Shown one piece after another: positions 18,497-25,870 of a stretch of DNA of 64,000 nt. Source of the stretch: Pseudobutyrivibrio sp. YE44 (GTDB lineage: Bacteria; Bacillota; Clostridia; Lachnospirales; Lachnospiraceae). Both the position numbers and the translations under genes were made by a program. The stretch is from assembly GCF_900104335.1 (NCBI RefSeq), contig NZ_FMXT01000007.1:41400-105399 (forward strand), read 5' to 3'. Position 1 is the first letter of the stretch. Each line of letters starts with the position of its first letter. The notes under the pieces were generated by a model that saw only the letters and a list, made by a program, of their open reading frames with translations, was not told the origin of the DNA and searched no databases.

Positions 18497-18669
18497 AAAA
18501 GACAATCAGCGATTGTCCATTGCCGATTGTCTTTTTTGCATTCCTCTATTTACGGTTATCAAACTCACTAAGGAAATGAGTTTGATAATCCAGCTAAAGC
18601 TGGACATGATTTTTCAAAGAAAAATCCTGCCATATACGGATTGCAAATTTTTGATAAAATTTACAATCC
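18497..18669 (-). promoter_or_regulatory. Array of five successive hairpins between fba and glnN
   Basis: Plus coordinates of stems: 18497-18507/18525-18535 (AAAAGACAATC with its complement, T-run on minus); 18556-18567/18577-18588 (perfect 12 bp); 18589-18595/18598-18604; 18608-18615/18619-18626 (8 bp); 18638-18651/18656-18669 (14 bp, one mismatch, overlapping the fba stop). The stem nearest glnN has two competing 5' partners (GACAATC occurs twice), so alternative folding is possible. It probably ends fba transcription and may attenuate glnN. Confidence 0.65.
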
Positions 18670-19532
18670 TAAGCCTTTCCTACTGAACCGAAAAGCTCCA
18701 TCTTCTCTTTTACTGTAGCCTTGATAGCGTCTGTACCAGGAGCTAAAAGCTTACGTGGATCGAAGCCCTTGCCCTCGATATCCTTACCAGCCTCGATGTA
18801 CTTACGTGTAGCATCAGCGAATGAAAGCTGGCACTCTGTGTTAACGTTGATCTTAGAAACGCCAAGCTCGATTGCCTTCTTGATCATGTCAGCTGGGATA
18901 CCTGTACCACCGTGAAGAACGAGTGGCATAGCACCTGTCTTCTGCTGGATAGCATCAAGTGTCTCGAATGAAAGACCTGCCCAGTTCTCTGGGTACTTGC
19001 CGTGGATGTTACCAATACCAGCTGCAAGCATATCTACGCCAAGGTCAGCGATTGTCTTGCACTCGTTAGGATCAGCACACTCGCCCATTCCTACAACGCC
19101 GTCTTCCTCACCACCGATTGAACCAACTTCACACTCGATAGAAAGGCCAAGACCGTGAGCTACGTGAACGAGCTCTGTAGACTTAGCAAGGTTCTCCTCG
19201 AATGGATAGTGTGAACCATCAAACATGATTGATGTGAAACCAGCCTGAATACACTTGTAGCATCCTTCGTATGTACCGTGATCAAGGTGGAGTGCTACAG
19301 GAACTGTGATTCCGAGCTCCTCATCCATAGCCTTAACCATAGCTGCAACAGTCTTGAATCCTGTCATATACTTACCAGCACCCTCAGATACACCAAGGAT
19401 TACAGGAGAGTTAAGCTCCTGAGCTGTAAGAAGGATAGCCTTTGTCCACTCAAGGTTGTTAATGTTGAACTGACCAACTGCATAGTGGCCTGCCTTTGCC
19501 TTATCAAGCATTTCTTTTGCAGAAACTAACAT
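18669..19532 (-). CDS. fba: Class II fructose-1,6-bisphosphate aldolase
   Basis: 287 aa cytosolic zinc enzyme splitting fructose-1,6-bisphosphate to DHAP and glyceraldehyde-3-phosphate. Metal ligands and signatures are ALHLDHGTYEGC, IECEVGSIGGEEDG, GIGNIHGKYPENW and LVLHGGTGIPADMI, with a phosphate-site SKINVNTECQL. Length fits the FbaA/GatY/KbaY class; tagatose-bisphosphate specificity cannot be ruled out by eye. GGAGG precedes the ATG. The stop codon is embedded in the first hairpin of the fba-glnN spacer. Confidence 0.95.
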   Translation of the reverse strand: MLVSAKEMLDKAKAGHYAVGQFNINNLEWTKAILLTAQELNSPVILGVSEGAGKYMTGFKTVAAMVKAMDEELGITVPVALHLDHGTYEGCYKCIQAGFTSIMFDGSHYPFEENLAKSTELVHVAHGLGLSIECEVGSIGGEEDGVVGMGECADPNECKTIADLGVDMLAAGIGNIHGKYPENWAGLSFETLDAIQQKTGAMPLVLHGGTGIPADMIKKAIELGVSKINVNTECQLSFADATRKYIEAGKDIEGKGFDPRKLLAPGTDAIKATVKEKMELFGSVGKA

Positions 19533-19607
19533 AATTATTCCTCCATATATGCGTTTATTGGGTCATAGAAACCCTATCTAAGCGAAATTCTACCATAACG
19601 CCACCTT

Positions 19608-20501
19608 CTATTCAATAGCGATTTCAAGGGCGTTGTGCTCATCCTTTATGACAACAACATCATGATTTCCGCCAAATTCACCATCAAGAGTCCATGGAAC
19701 AACTTCGCTGCTCATGAATTTAATCTCTTTTGTCTGGAAGGCGTAAACCATATCTGAATCTGGAATAATACCGGTCATAAAGCCGAGAATCTCGTTTAAT
19801 TCAATTGGATTACGTGGCATTTTGATAAGTGTAACCTCAAATACGCCATCATTTAGACCAATGTCTCCACGGATAATTCCCTGGAAGCCACCAACTGACT
19901 TTGAGTTGGTAATCATACCGAAGATGAATTCTTCGTAGACAACATTTCCGTCGTATTCCACCTGCATTCTAAATGATGGAATATCTCGGAGCTGCTTAGC
20001 TCCCTCTATAATATATGCTGCATGTCCTAGAACATTTTTTAAATCCTGCGAAGTAGCATAGGATACTTCTGTAAATAAACCAAATGCAGCCACGTAAACA
20101 AATGAGTCTGAATTGAATCTTCCGATATCACATGGGAAGAGATTGTCAGACACACTAATTCGGGCTGCATTCAACATATTCTTATCTATTCCGAGAGAAT
20201 TACCAAAGTCATTTGTTGAACCAGCTGGAATGTATCCAATTGGTATCCTTTTATCTGGATCAAGTCGCATCATACCTGTAACAACCTCATCCAAGGTACC
20301 ATCGCCACCTGAGCAAACGATTCTATCGTAATTCTCTGCTTGTTCTATTGTCTGATCTGTGGCATCTCCACCAGCCTGTGTAATGTGTACACTAACCTGG
20401 TAATCAGCCTTAATCATAATGTCTAGGATGTCAGCCAGATGTTCTTTTATTTGTCCCTTGCCTGAGCGAGGATTTACTATAAATAATAATCTTTTTGACA
20501 T
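19608..20501 (-). CDS. YegS/DgkB-type lipid kinase
   Basis: 297 aa. The catalytic domain opens RLLFIVNPRSGKGQIKEHL and has the nucleotide-binding motif IVCSGGDGTLDEVVTGMM plus GYIPAGSTNDFGNSLGI, standard for the diacylglycerol kinase catalytic family. It likely phosphorylates diacylglycerol (phospholipid recycling, as DgkB) at the inner membrane face. It lies 17 nt after the Crh-like gene with AGAGGG before the ATG, so it is probably cotranscribed with whiA and the HPr-like gene. Confidence 0.9.
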   Translation of the reverse strand: MSKRLLFIVNPRSGKGQIKEHLADILDIMIKADYQVSVHITQAGGDATDQTIEQAENYDRIVCSGGDGTLDEVVTGMMRLDPDKRIPIGYIPAGSTNDFGNSLGIDKNMLNAARISVSDNLFPCDIGRFNSDSFVYVAAFGLFTEVSYATSQDLKNVLGHAAYIIEGAKQLRDIPSFRMQVEYDGNVVYEEFIFGMITNSKSVGGFQGIIRGDIGLNDGVFEVTLIKMPRNPIELNEILGFMTGIIPDSDMVYAFQTKEIKFMSSEVVPWTLDGEFGGNHDVVVIKDEHNALEIAIE

Positions 20502-20517
20502 ATATCCCTCTATAAAT

Positions 20518-20766
20518 TTATTTTGTAAGGAAATCAGAAAGTTCTGCTACTGCTTTTTCTTCATCGTCACCAGCTGCATCAATAACAACTCTTGAACCTG
20601 AAGACAATACCAAACTCATCATTCCCATAATACTCTTTGCGTTAACCTTCTTCTCATCCATTTCAAAATAGATTGAGCTAGAAAATCTGTTAGCTAACTG
20701 AACCAAATGTGCTATGGGTGTAGCTTCCATTGAATTTGACATCTGAATAGTAACTTCTTTTTGCAT
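20518..20766 (-). CDS. HPr-fold protein lacking the catalytic His: Crh-like
   Basis: 82 aa from the ATG at 20766 (AGGAGG 5 nt upstream; longer upstream reading overlaps whiA and is not used). HPr fold: MQKEVTIQMSNSMEATPIAH, then VNAKSIMGMMSLVLSSG. The HPr active site GLHARPA is replaced by SMEATPI, so the phosphorylatable His15 is Glu and Arg17 is Thr. The regulatory Ser46 segment AKSIMGMMSL is intact. It cannot relay PTS phosphate but could be phosphorylated on Ser46 by the HprK encoded upstream, as Crh is in Bacillus. Its position after whiA matches crh in B. subtilis. Confidence 0.88.
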   Translation of the reverse strand: MQKEVTIQMSNSMEATPIAHLVQLANRFSSSIYFEMDEKKVNAKSIMGMMSLVLSSGSRVVIDAAGDDEEKAVAELSDFLTK

Positions 20767-20806
20767 GACGTCCTCCTGAATATCTAAAAAACCTAACCGC
20801 TGGCGA

Positions 20807-21649
20807 TTATAATCCCTCTGCAATGGCTGCCAGCTTTTTAAACCTATGATTAACCCCCGACTTTCCAATTGGTGGTTCAAGCAGTTCTCCCAAGTCTTTA
20901 AGTGGCGTATCTGGATATTGCAATCTGATTCTTGCAATCTCTTCCAACTGAGCTGGAAGATTTTCCAAGCCAAGCTTTTCATCAATCAAATTGATTTGCT
21001 CAATCTGACGGACTGCTGCCGAAACCGTCTTTCCTATGTTGGCTGTCTCACAATTAACCTTTCGGTTGATGGTGCCACGCACTTCTTTCACAACTCGGAT
21101 ATTTTCCAAATCCATCACAGAATGAGCAGCCTCCATAACTCGGAGTATTTCAACAATCTGTGCCCCTTCTTTTAAATAGACCACGTATTTGCCATTGCGC
21201 TTTACGGTCTTAGCTTCCACATCAAAGGTGCTCATTGCTCTTTGTAAGAGCTCAGCCTGAGCCGATGTGTTTGTAACTATCTCAAAATGATAGCCTTTAT
21301 TAGGATCTGATATCGAGCCTGCTGCCAAAAATGCTCCTCTAATAAAAGCTCTCTTACAACATGTTTGCTGAATAATGAGTTCACTAACTATTGAACCATC
21401 TTCTGAAAGCTTTAGCATTTTTTTAGTCTCTAAAAAGACATCGGCAGATATTGCGGTGACATCTTTTCCTATATTACGTGTTTTATTCAATAAAGTAAAG
21501 ACTTTTCTGTTTAATTGGTCCGAAGAATATGTTTTAAACGTTTCAGCGCCCTGCAGAATAAATATTCCTGCAAGCTCTGCAACTGCACAGTGTCTGCTCT
21601 TTGGAACAACAGAAAAAAGCTCTTCTTTTACCTGTTTTGAGAAGGACAA
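20807..21649 (-). CDS. whiA: WhiA sporulation/cell division DNA-binding protein
   Basis: 280 aa. The N-terminal LAGLIDADG-like domain (CCKRAFIRGAFLAAGSISDP, GYHFEIVTNT) is followed by a C-terminal helix-turn-helix (PDTPLKDLGELLEPPIGKSGVN, then HRFKKL). In Firmicutes WhiA influences division and chromosome segregation; its regulatory mechanism is unsettled. The start is TTG at 21649, immediately after the rapZ TAA, with AGAGGA inside the rapZ end, so translation is coupled. The YvcK gene usually found between rapZ and whiA is absent. Confidence 0.95.
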   Translation of the reverse strand: MSFSKQVKEELFSVVPKSRHCAVAELAGIFILQGAETFKTYSSDQLNRKVFTLLNKTRNIGKDVTAISADVFLETKKMLKLSEDGSIVSELIIQQTCCKRAFIRGAFLAAGSISDPNKGYHFEIVTNTSAQAELLQRAMSTFDVEAKTVKRNGKYVVYLKEGAQIVEILRVMEAAHSVMDLENIRVVKEVRGTINRKVNCETANIGKTVSAAVRQIEQINLIDEKLGLENLPAQLEEIARIRLQYPDTPLKDLGELLEPPIGKSGVNHRFKKLAAIAEGL

Positions 21650-22522
21650 TTATTTTCCTCTAAGTGCATCTTTTCCAATATCGCGATGCTCGATTTTAAG
21701 TCCATAAGACTCGTCGCCATTTAATGACTCAAAAATTTCATCAGCCAGACATACTGATCTATGCTTGCCGCCTGTGCAACCTACGGCAATTACTAATTGA
21801 TTTTTTCCTTCCTTAATATAGTTAGGAATAAGGAATTTAATCAAATCTGTTGTTTTTTCTAGGAAGGTTTGAGCCTCATCGTATTTAAGAACAAAATCCT
21901 TGATAGGCTGATCGTTTCCTGTGAAAGGACGAAGCTCAACATCATAGTATGGGTTTGGAAGAAATCTTACATCAAATACAAGATCTGCATCTTCCGGAAT
22001 GCCATACTTAAAACCAAAGGAAATAATTGTGACAAATAAGCTCTTATATTCAGCATCATCCACAAATATTTTTTCAAGCTCTTCCTTAAGCTCACGTGTA
22101 AGAAGATGAGTGGTGTCGATAACATAATCTGCTTCTGTTCGAAGGAAGCCAATTGACTCTCTCTCCTCTTTTATACCTGCTGCAATTCTTTCACGACCTG
22201 AAAGTGGATGGTTACGTCTTGTCTCTTTGTATCTTTTTACAAGGACATCATCCTCAGCATCCAAAAATAGTATAGAATATCGCTTCTGATCATTGTCTAA
22301 TTCTTGCAATATATCCGGCAAAAGCTTCATAGCGTTGCCGTTACGAACATCAATTCCAACTACAATTTTCTGTTCGAAGGTGCCGCTGTCTGCCAATTCC
22401 ACAAAGCTCTTCAGTAATTGTACAGGCAAATTGTCCACGCAGTAATAGCCCATATCCTCCAACATTTTGAAGGCAGTATTTTTACCTGCACCTGACATTC
22501 CTGTAAGAATTAGTAGCTTCAA
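21650..22522 (-). CDS. rapZ: RapZ/YvcJ-family nucleotide-binding protein
   Basis: 290 aa. The N-terminal P-loop domain starts MKLLILTGMSGAGKNTAF with LEDMGYYCVDNLPVQLL. The C-terminal domain has FGFKYGIPEDADLVFDVRFL and VIAVGCTGGKHRSVCLAD. In E. coli RapZ controls glucosamine-6-phosphate synthase through small RNAs; B. subtilis YvcJ binds and hydrolyses nucleotides. The last Walker A residue, normally Ser/Thr, is Asn here. The start is TTG at 22522, 8 nt after GGAGG and overlapping the murB TGA (TTGA). Confidence 0.94.
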   Translation of the reverse strand: MKLLILTGMSGAGKNTAFKMLEDMGYYCVDNLPVQLLKSFVELADSGTFEQKIVVGIDVRNGNAMKLLPDILQELDNDQKRYSILFLDAEDDVLVKRYKETRRNHPLSGRERIAAGIKEERESIGFLRTEADYVIDTTHLLTRELKEELEKIFVDDAEYKSLFVTIISFGFKYGIPEDADLVFDVRFLPNPYYDVELRPFTGNDQPIKDFVLKYDEAQTFLEKTTDLIKFLIPNYIKEGKNQLVIAVGCTGGKHRSVCLADEIFESLNGDESYGLKIEHRDIGKDALRGK

Positions 22523-23454
22523 TTGATATTCCTCCCGATAATTCTAACCTCTGGAGTTAAGTGAACTCCAAATTTTTCATATACCTTTGCATCAACATCC
22601 TTCATAAGCTGAAGAACATCTGCTGCAGTGGCCTCTGATTTATTAACAACAAAACCGCAGTGCTTTTCCGAAACCTGAGCACCTCCTACAGTATAGCCTC
22701 TAAGGCCCGCATCATCAATAAGTTTTCCTGCAAAATATCCTTCAGGACGCTTAAATGTGGAACCCGCACTAGGAAAATTCAGAGGTTGTTTGTCCACGCG
22801 TTTCTGTCTTATATCCTCGATAGTTGCCTTTATTTCATCAACGTTTCCTGGAGAAAGCTGAAGCTTAGCGCCAAGTACAAAACCTGACTTTTCCATTAGA
22901 GCAGAATGTCTGTAGGATAAATCCAAAGCATCGCAGGCTATCTGGCTAACCTCTCCTGAATCCTGAAAGACATCTGCGTTGATAAGCACATCCTTTATCT
23001 CTCCGCCGTAGGCACCAGCATTCATATAAACAGCTCCACCAATTGAACCAGGTATTCCTGATGCAAATTCCAAGCCTGTAAGACCTGCCTCTGCAGCTCT
23101 GTTTGCCACAGATGAAAGCATTGCTCCTGCCTCTGCATAAATGCAAGCCTGCTCCTTATCAATTTGGATATCAGATGCGTTCTTGCCAAGAGAAATCACA
23201 ACACCCTCGATACCATCGTCAGAAACCAAAAGATTACTTCCGTTTCCTATGACCATATAAGGTGTTTGTAATTCTTGTAGGTAACGCAGAAGCGGAACCA
23301 TCTGAGAAATAGATGGCTCCACATAAATGTCTGCAGGACCGCCAATCCTGAAAGTGGTGTGTTTCTTCATAGGTTCGTCCAAAAGAAACTCCATATCAGA
23401 AAATCGACTGGTCAGCTTATTATATACTTCTTCTTTTGAATAAGTGTTATGCAT
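22519..23454 (-). CDS. murB: UDP-N-acetylenolpyruvoylglucosamine reductase
   Basis: 311 aa FAD enzyme reducing UDP-GlcNAc-enolpyruvate to UDP-MurNAc in peptidoglycan synthesis. FAD-domain motifs are HTTFRIGGPADIYVEP and MVIGNGSNLLVSDDGIEGVVI. The signature GLEFASGIPGSIGGAVYMNAG is intact, and the catalytic Ser is in NFPSAGSTFKRPEG (type II-like, compact form). The ATG overlaps the M18 aminopeptidase stop by 8 nt; the stop overlaps the rapZ TTG. Confidence 0.96.
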   Translation of the reverse strand: MHNTYSKEEVYNKLTSRFSDMEFLLDEPMKKHTTFRIGGPADIYVEPSISQMVPLLRYLQELQTPYMVIGNGSNLLVSDDGIEGVVISLGKNASDIQIDKEQACIYAEAGAMLSSVANRAAEAGLTGLEFASGIPGSIGGAVYMNAGAYGGEIKDVLINADVFQDSGEVSQIACDALDLSYRHSALMEKSGFVLGAKLQLSPGNVDEIKATIEDIRQKRVDKQPLNFPSAGSTFKRPEGYFAGKLIDDAGLRGYTVGGAQVSEKHCGFVVNKSEATAADVLQLMKDVDAKVYEKFGVHLTPEVRIIGRNIN

Positions 23455-24844
23455 ACTTAATAAATGCCTCGTATCCTAATAATGCTTCGTATAAATCAAC
23501 CTTTGAGATAATCTCACATGGTGCATGCATTGAAAGAACAGCCACACCTGAATCGATTACCTGCATGTTGTAATTTCCCATGATGTAGGCGATTGTTCCG
23601 CCGCCACCCTGATCTACCTTACCAAGCTCTGCTGTCTGCCAGAAGACCTGGTCCTTGTCCATGATTGAACGAATCTCTCCAACATATTCTGCTGAAGCAT
23701 CGTTTGAGCCGCTCTTTCCTCTTGCTCCTGTGTACTTGTTGAAAACAAGACCACGACCAAGATATGCTGCGTTGTTCTTTTCAAATGCAGATGCATAGTT
23801 TGGATCAAAGGCTGCAGATACATCTGAAGAAAGAACCTTTGAGTTTGTAAGAGCTCTGCGAAGCTTAAGCTCCGAGTAATCTCCCATAAGATTGAAGATT
23901 TCAGCAACTGTGTTCTCAAAGAACTTTGACTCCATACCTGTAGCACCTACAGAACCAATTTCTTCCTTGTCAACAAGAAGTGCACATGCAGTCTTCTCAA
24001 GCTTCTTTGTAGTGTTAAGAATAGCCATAAATGAAGGATATGCACATACTCTGTCATCATGACCATAACCTAAAATCATTGAACGGTCGAAGCCGAAATC
24101 TCTAGCCTCACCAGCTGGAACAACTTCGATTTCTGCAGAAATAAAATCTTCCTCTTCAATATCGTACTTTTCCTTGAGAAGCTTAAGAATGTTCTTCTTA
24201 ACAGATTCCTTTTCCTTCTCACCCTTCTTGTCAAAGCCTGGGATGCTGCCAACGATTACGTTAAGGTCTTCACCCTCAACAACCTTAGCACCCTTCTTGT
24301 CCATCTGGTCTGCGGCAAGATGAATAAGTAAATCAGAAATACCAAATACTGGATCTCCTGCATCCTCACCAACATTAACCTTTACAACCTCACCAGTCTT
24401 CTTTACAAGAACTCCGTGAAGTGCAAGAGGAATTGTAACCCACTGATACTTCTTGATACCACCATAATAGTGAGTGTCAAGTAAAGCTATATCTGTGTCC
24501 TCATATAATGGATTCTGCTTTAAATCCATTCTTGGGCTATCGATATGAGCACCAAGGATATTAAGACCCTTCTCAAGGGATTCTGAGCCGATATTGAATA
24601 CAGCCATCATCTTTCCCTTATTTACAGCATAGACCTTGTCACCAGCCTTAAGCTTTTTATTCTTTGCGATTGCCTGGTCAAGATTTAAATAACCTGCTGC
24701 CTCAGCCTTCTCTACGAAGAAGTCAATACATTCTCTCTCTGTCTTACACTGAGAAAGAAACTTTCTATAATCCTCTCCAAAGGACATAACCTTTTTTAAA
24801 TCTTTTTCTGAAGTATACTTACTCCATGCATTCTTACGTTCCAT
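23447..24844 (-). CDS. M18-family aminopeptidase
   Basis: 465 aa cytosolic zinc aminopeptidase of the aspartyl-aminopeptidase family. Metal and catalytic motifs are LGAHIDSPRMDLKQNP, LLVDKEEIGSVGATGMES, SSDVSAAFDPNYAS and VLSMHAPCEIISKVD. It releases N-terminal, often acidic, residues during peptide turnover. The length equals other bacterial M18 enzymes of this subfamily. TAGGAG precedes the ATG at 10 nt. It is inserted between hprK and murB, which are usually adjacent, and overlaps murB by 8 nt. Confidence 0.93.
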   Translation of the reverse strand: MERKNAWSKYTSEKDLKKVMSFGEDYRKFLSQCKTERECIDFFVEKAEAAGYLNLDQAIAKNKKLKAGDKVYAVNKGKMMAVFNIGSESLEKGLNILGAHIDSPRMDLKQNPLYEDTDIALLDTHYYGGIKKYQWVTIPLALHGVLVKKTGEVVKVNVGEDAGDPVFGISDLLIHLAADQMDKKGAKVVEGEDLNVIVGSIPGFDKKGEKEKESVKKNILKLLKEKYDIEEEDFISAEIEVVPAGEARDFGFDRSMILGYGHDDRVCAYPSFMAILNTTKKLEKTACALLVDKEEIGSVGATGMESKFFENTVAEIFNLMGDYSELKLRRALTNSKVLSSDVSAAFDPNYASAFEKNNAAYLGRGLVFNKYTGARGKSGSNDASAEYVGEIRSIMDKDQVFWQTAELGKVDQGGGGTIAYIMGNYNMQVIDSGVAVLSMHAPCEIISKVDLYEALLGYEAFIKYA

Positions 24845-24877
24845 TACTAAATAACTCCTAGATAAATTTATTTAACC

Positions 24878-25813
24878 TTATTGGTTTTCATTAATATTAT
24901 TCTGAACTCTACGATAAAGCTCTTCTGCTGCATTGTAACCCATCTTCTTCTGACGGTGGTTAACAGCAGCTGCCTCACAAATGATGGCAAGATTTCGACC
25001 TGGTCTGATTGGAAGTGAGTGACAAGTCACATCAAGACCAAGAATATTCATATACTCATCAGTCATACCAAGACGATCATATTCCTTTTCCTTGCTCCAA
25101 TCCTCAAGCTTGATAACAAGGTCGATTCGCTGTTCATCCTTTACAGCCTCAACGCCGTAAAGAGATTTAACATCGATGATACCAATACCTCTAAGCTCAA
25201 TTAAGTACTGAGTGATTGATGGTGCACGACCATATAATCTCTCGTTGTTTGGACGACGAATCTCAACCACATCATCTGAAACAAGACGGTGTCCACGTCT
25301 AATAAGCTCAAGAGCAGCCTCTGACTTACCGATTCCAGATTCACCTGTAATAAGGAGTCCTTCACCGTATACATCAACCAATACGCCGTGAATAGTGGTG
25401 TATGGTGCAAAATCCTTGTTCAAAGAATAAATCAAAGCTGACATAAACTCAGATGTTGCTCTGTCAGTACCGAGAACTGGCACCTTTGCCTTTATAGCTT
25501 CCTTAATAAGAACATCCTCAGGCTTTTCGCCTCTACAGTAGATAACACAAGGAATTTCGTATGAGAACAGCTTTGCAAAGCTTTCTGCCTTTTCCTCGTC
25601 AGATTTCTTTGCTAAATATGCAGCTTCAACATTTCCGATTACCTGAATACGGCTAGCCTCAAAGTGCTCATAAAAGCCGTGAAGCTGAAGAGCTGGTCTG
25701 TTTACATCCGCAACGGTAACTTGTGCCTCCTCAAGATTTAATTCTGGTGTAAAGTTTACCAAATTAAATCTTTCTTGAATTGTTGCCACTGATACGCATT
25801 TGTTAGTTGCCAT
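24878..25813 (-). CDS. hprK: HPr kinase/phosphorylase
   Basis: 311 aa. It phosphorylates and dephosphorylates Ser46 of HPr-like proteins, setting carbon catabolite repression through CcpA. The N-terminal domain covers about 1-130. The catalytic His/Asp lie in TIHGVLVDVYGEGLLITGES and LVSDDVVEI; the P-loop is GESGIGKSEAALEL; the family signature is LIELRGIGIIDVKSLYGVEA. The ATG at 25813 is chosen because GGAGGG lies 8 nt upstream; the ATG 15 nt earlier is part of that SD. A candidate substrate, the Crh-like protein, is encoded five genes downstream. Confidence 0.96.
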   Translation of the reverse strand: MATNKCVSVATIQERFNLVNFTPELNLEEAQVTVADVNRPALQLHGFYEHFEASRIQVIGNVEAAYLAKKSDEEKAESFAKLFSYEIPCVIYCRGEKPEDVLIKEAIKAKVPVLGTDRATSEFMSALIYSLNKDFAPYTTIHGVLVDVYGEGLLITGESGIGKSEAALELIRRGHRLVSDDVVEIRRPNNERLYGRAPSITQYLIELRGIGIIDVKSLYGVEAVKDEQRIDLVIKLEDWSKEKEYDRLGMTDEYMNILGLDVTCHSLPIRPGRNLAIICEAAAVNHRQKKMGYNAAEELYRRVQNNINENQ

Positions 25814-25870
25814 ATAAAATCCCTCCATTATTAATGCTTTTCGCTTTATATATGATATCTCATTTTTTAA

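Noticed and set aside
18497..18669. Glutamine riboswitch or ANTAR dual-hairpin before glnN
   Set aside because: Neither the known glnA/Downstream-peptide motif nor hexaloops with A1/G4 are seen; only a generic hairpin array can be supported.
20518..20985. Longer 155-codon version of the Crh-like gene
   Set aside because: The extra N-terminus overlaps whiA in another frame; the internal ATG has a good SD and matches the HPr N-terminus.
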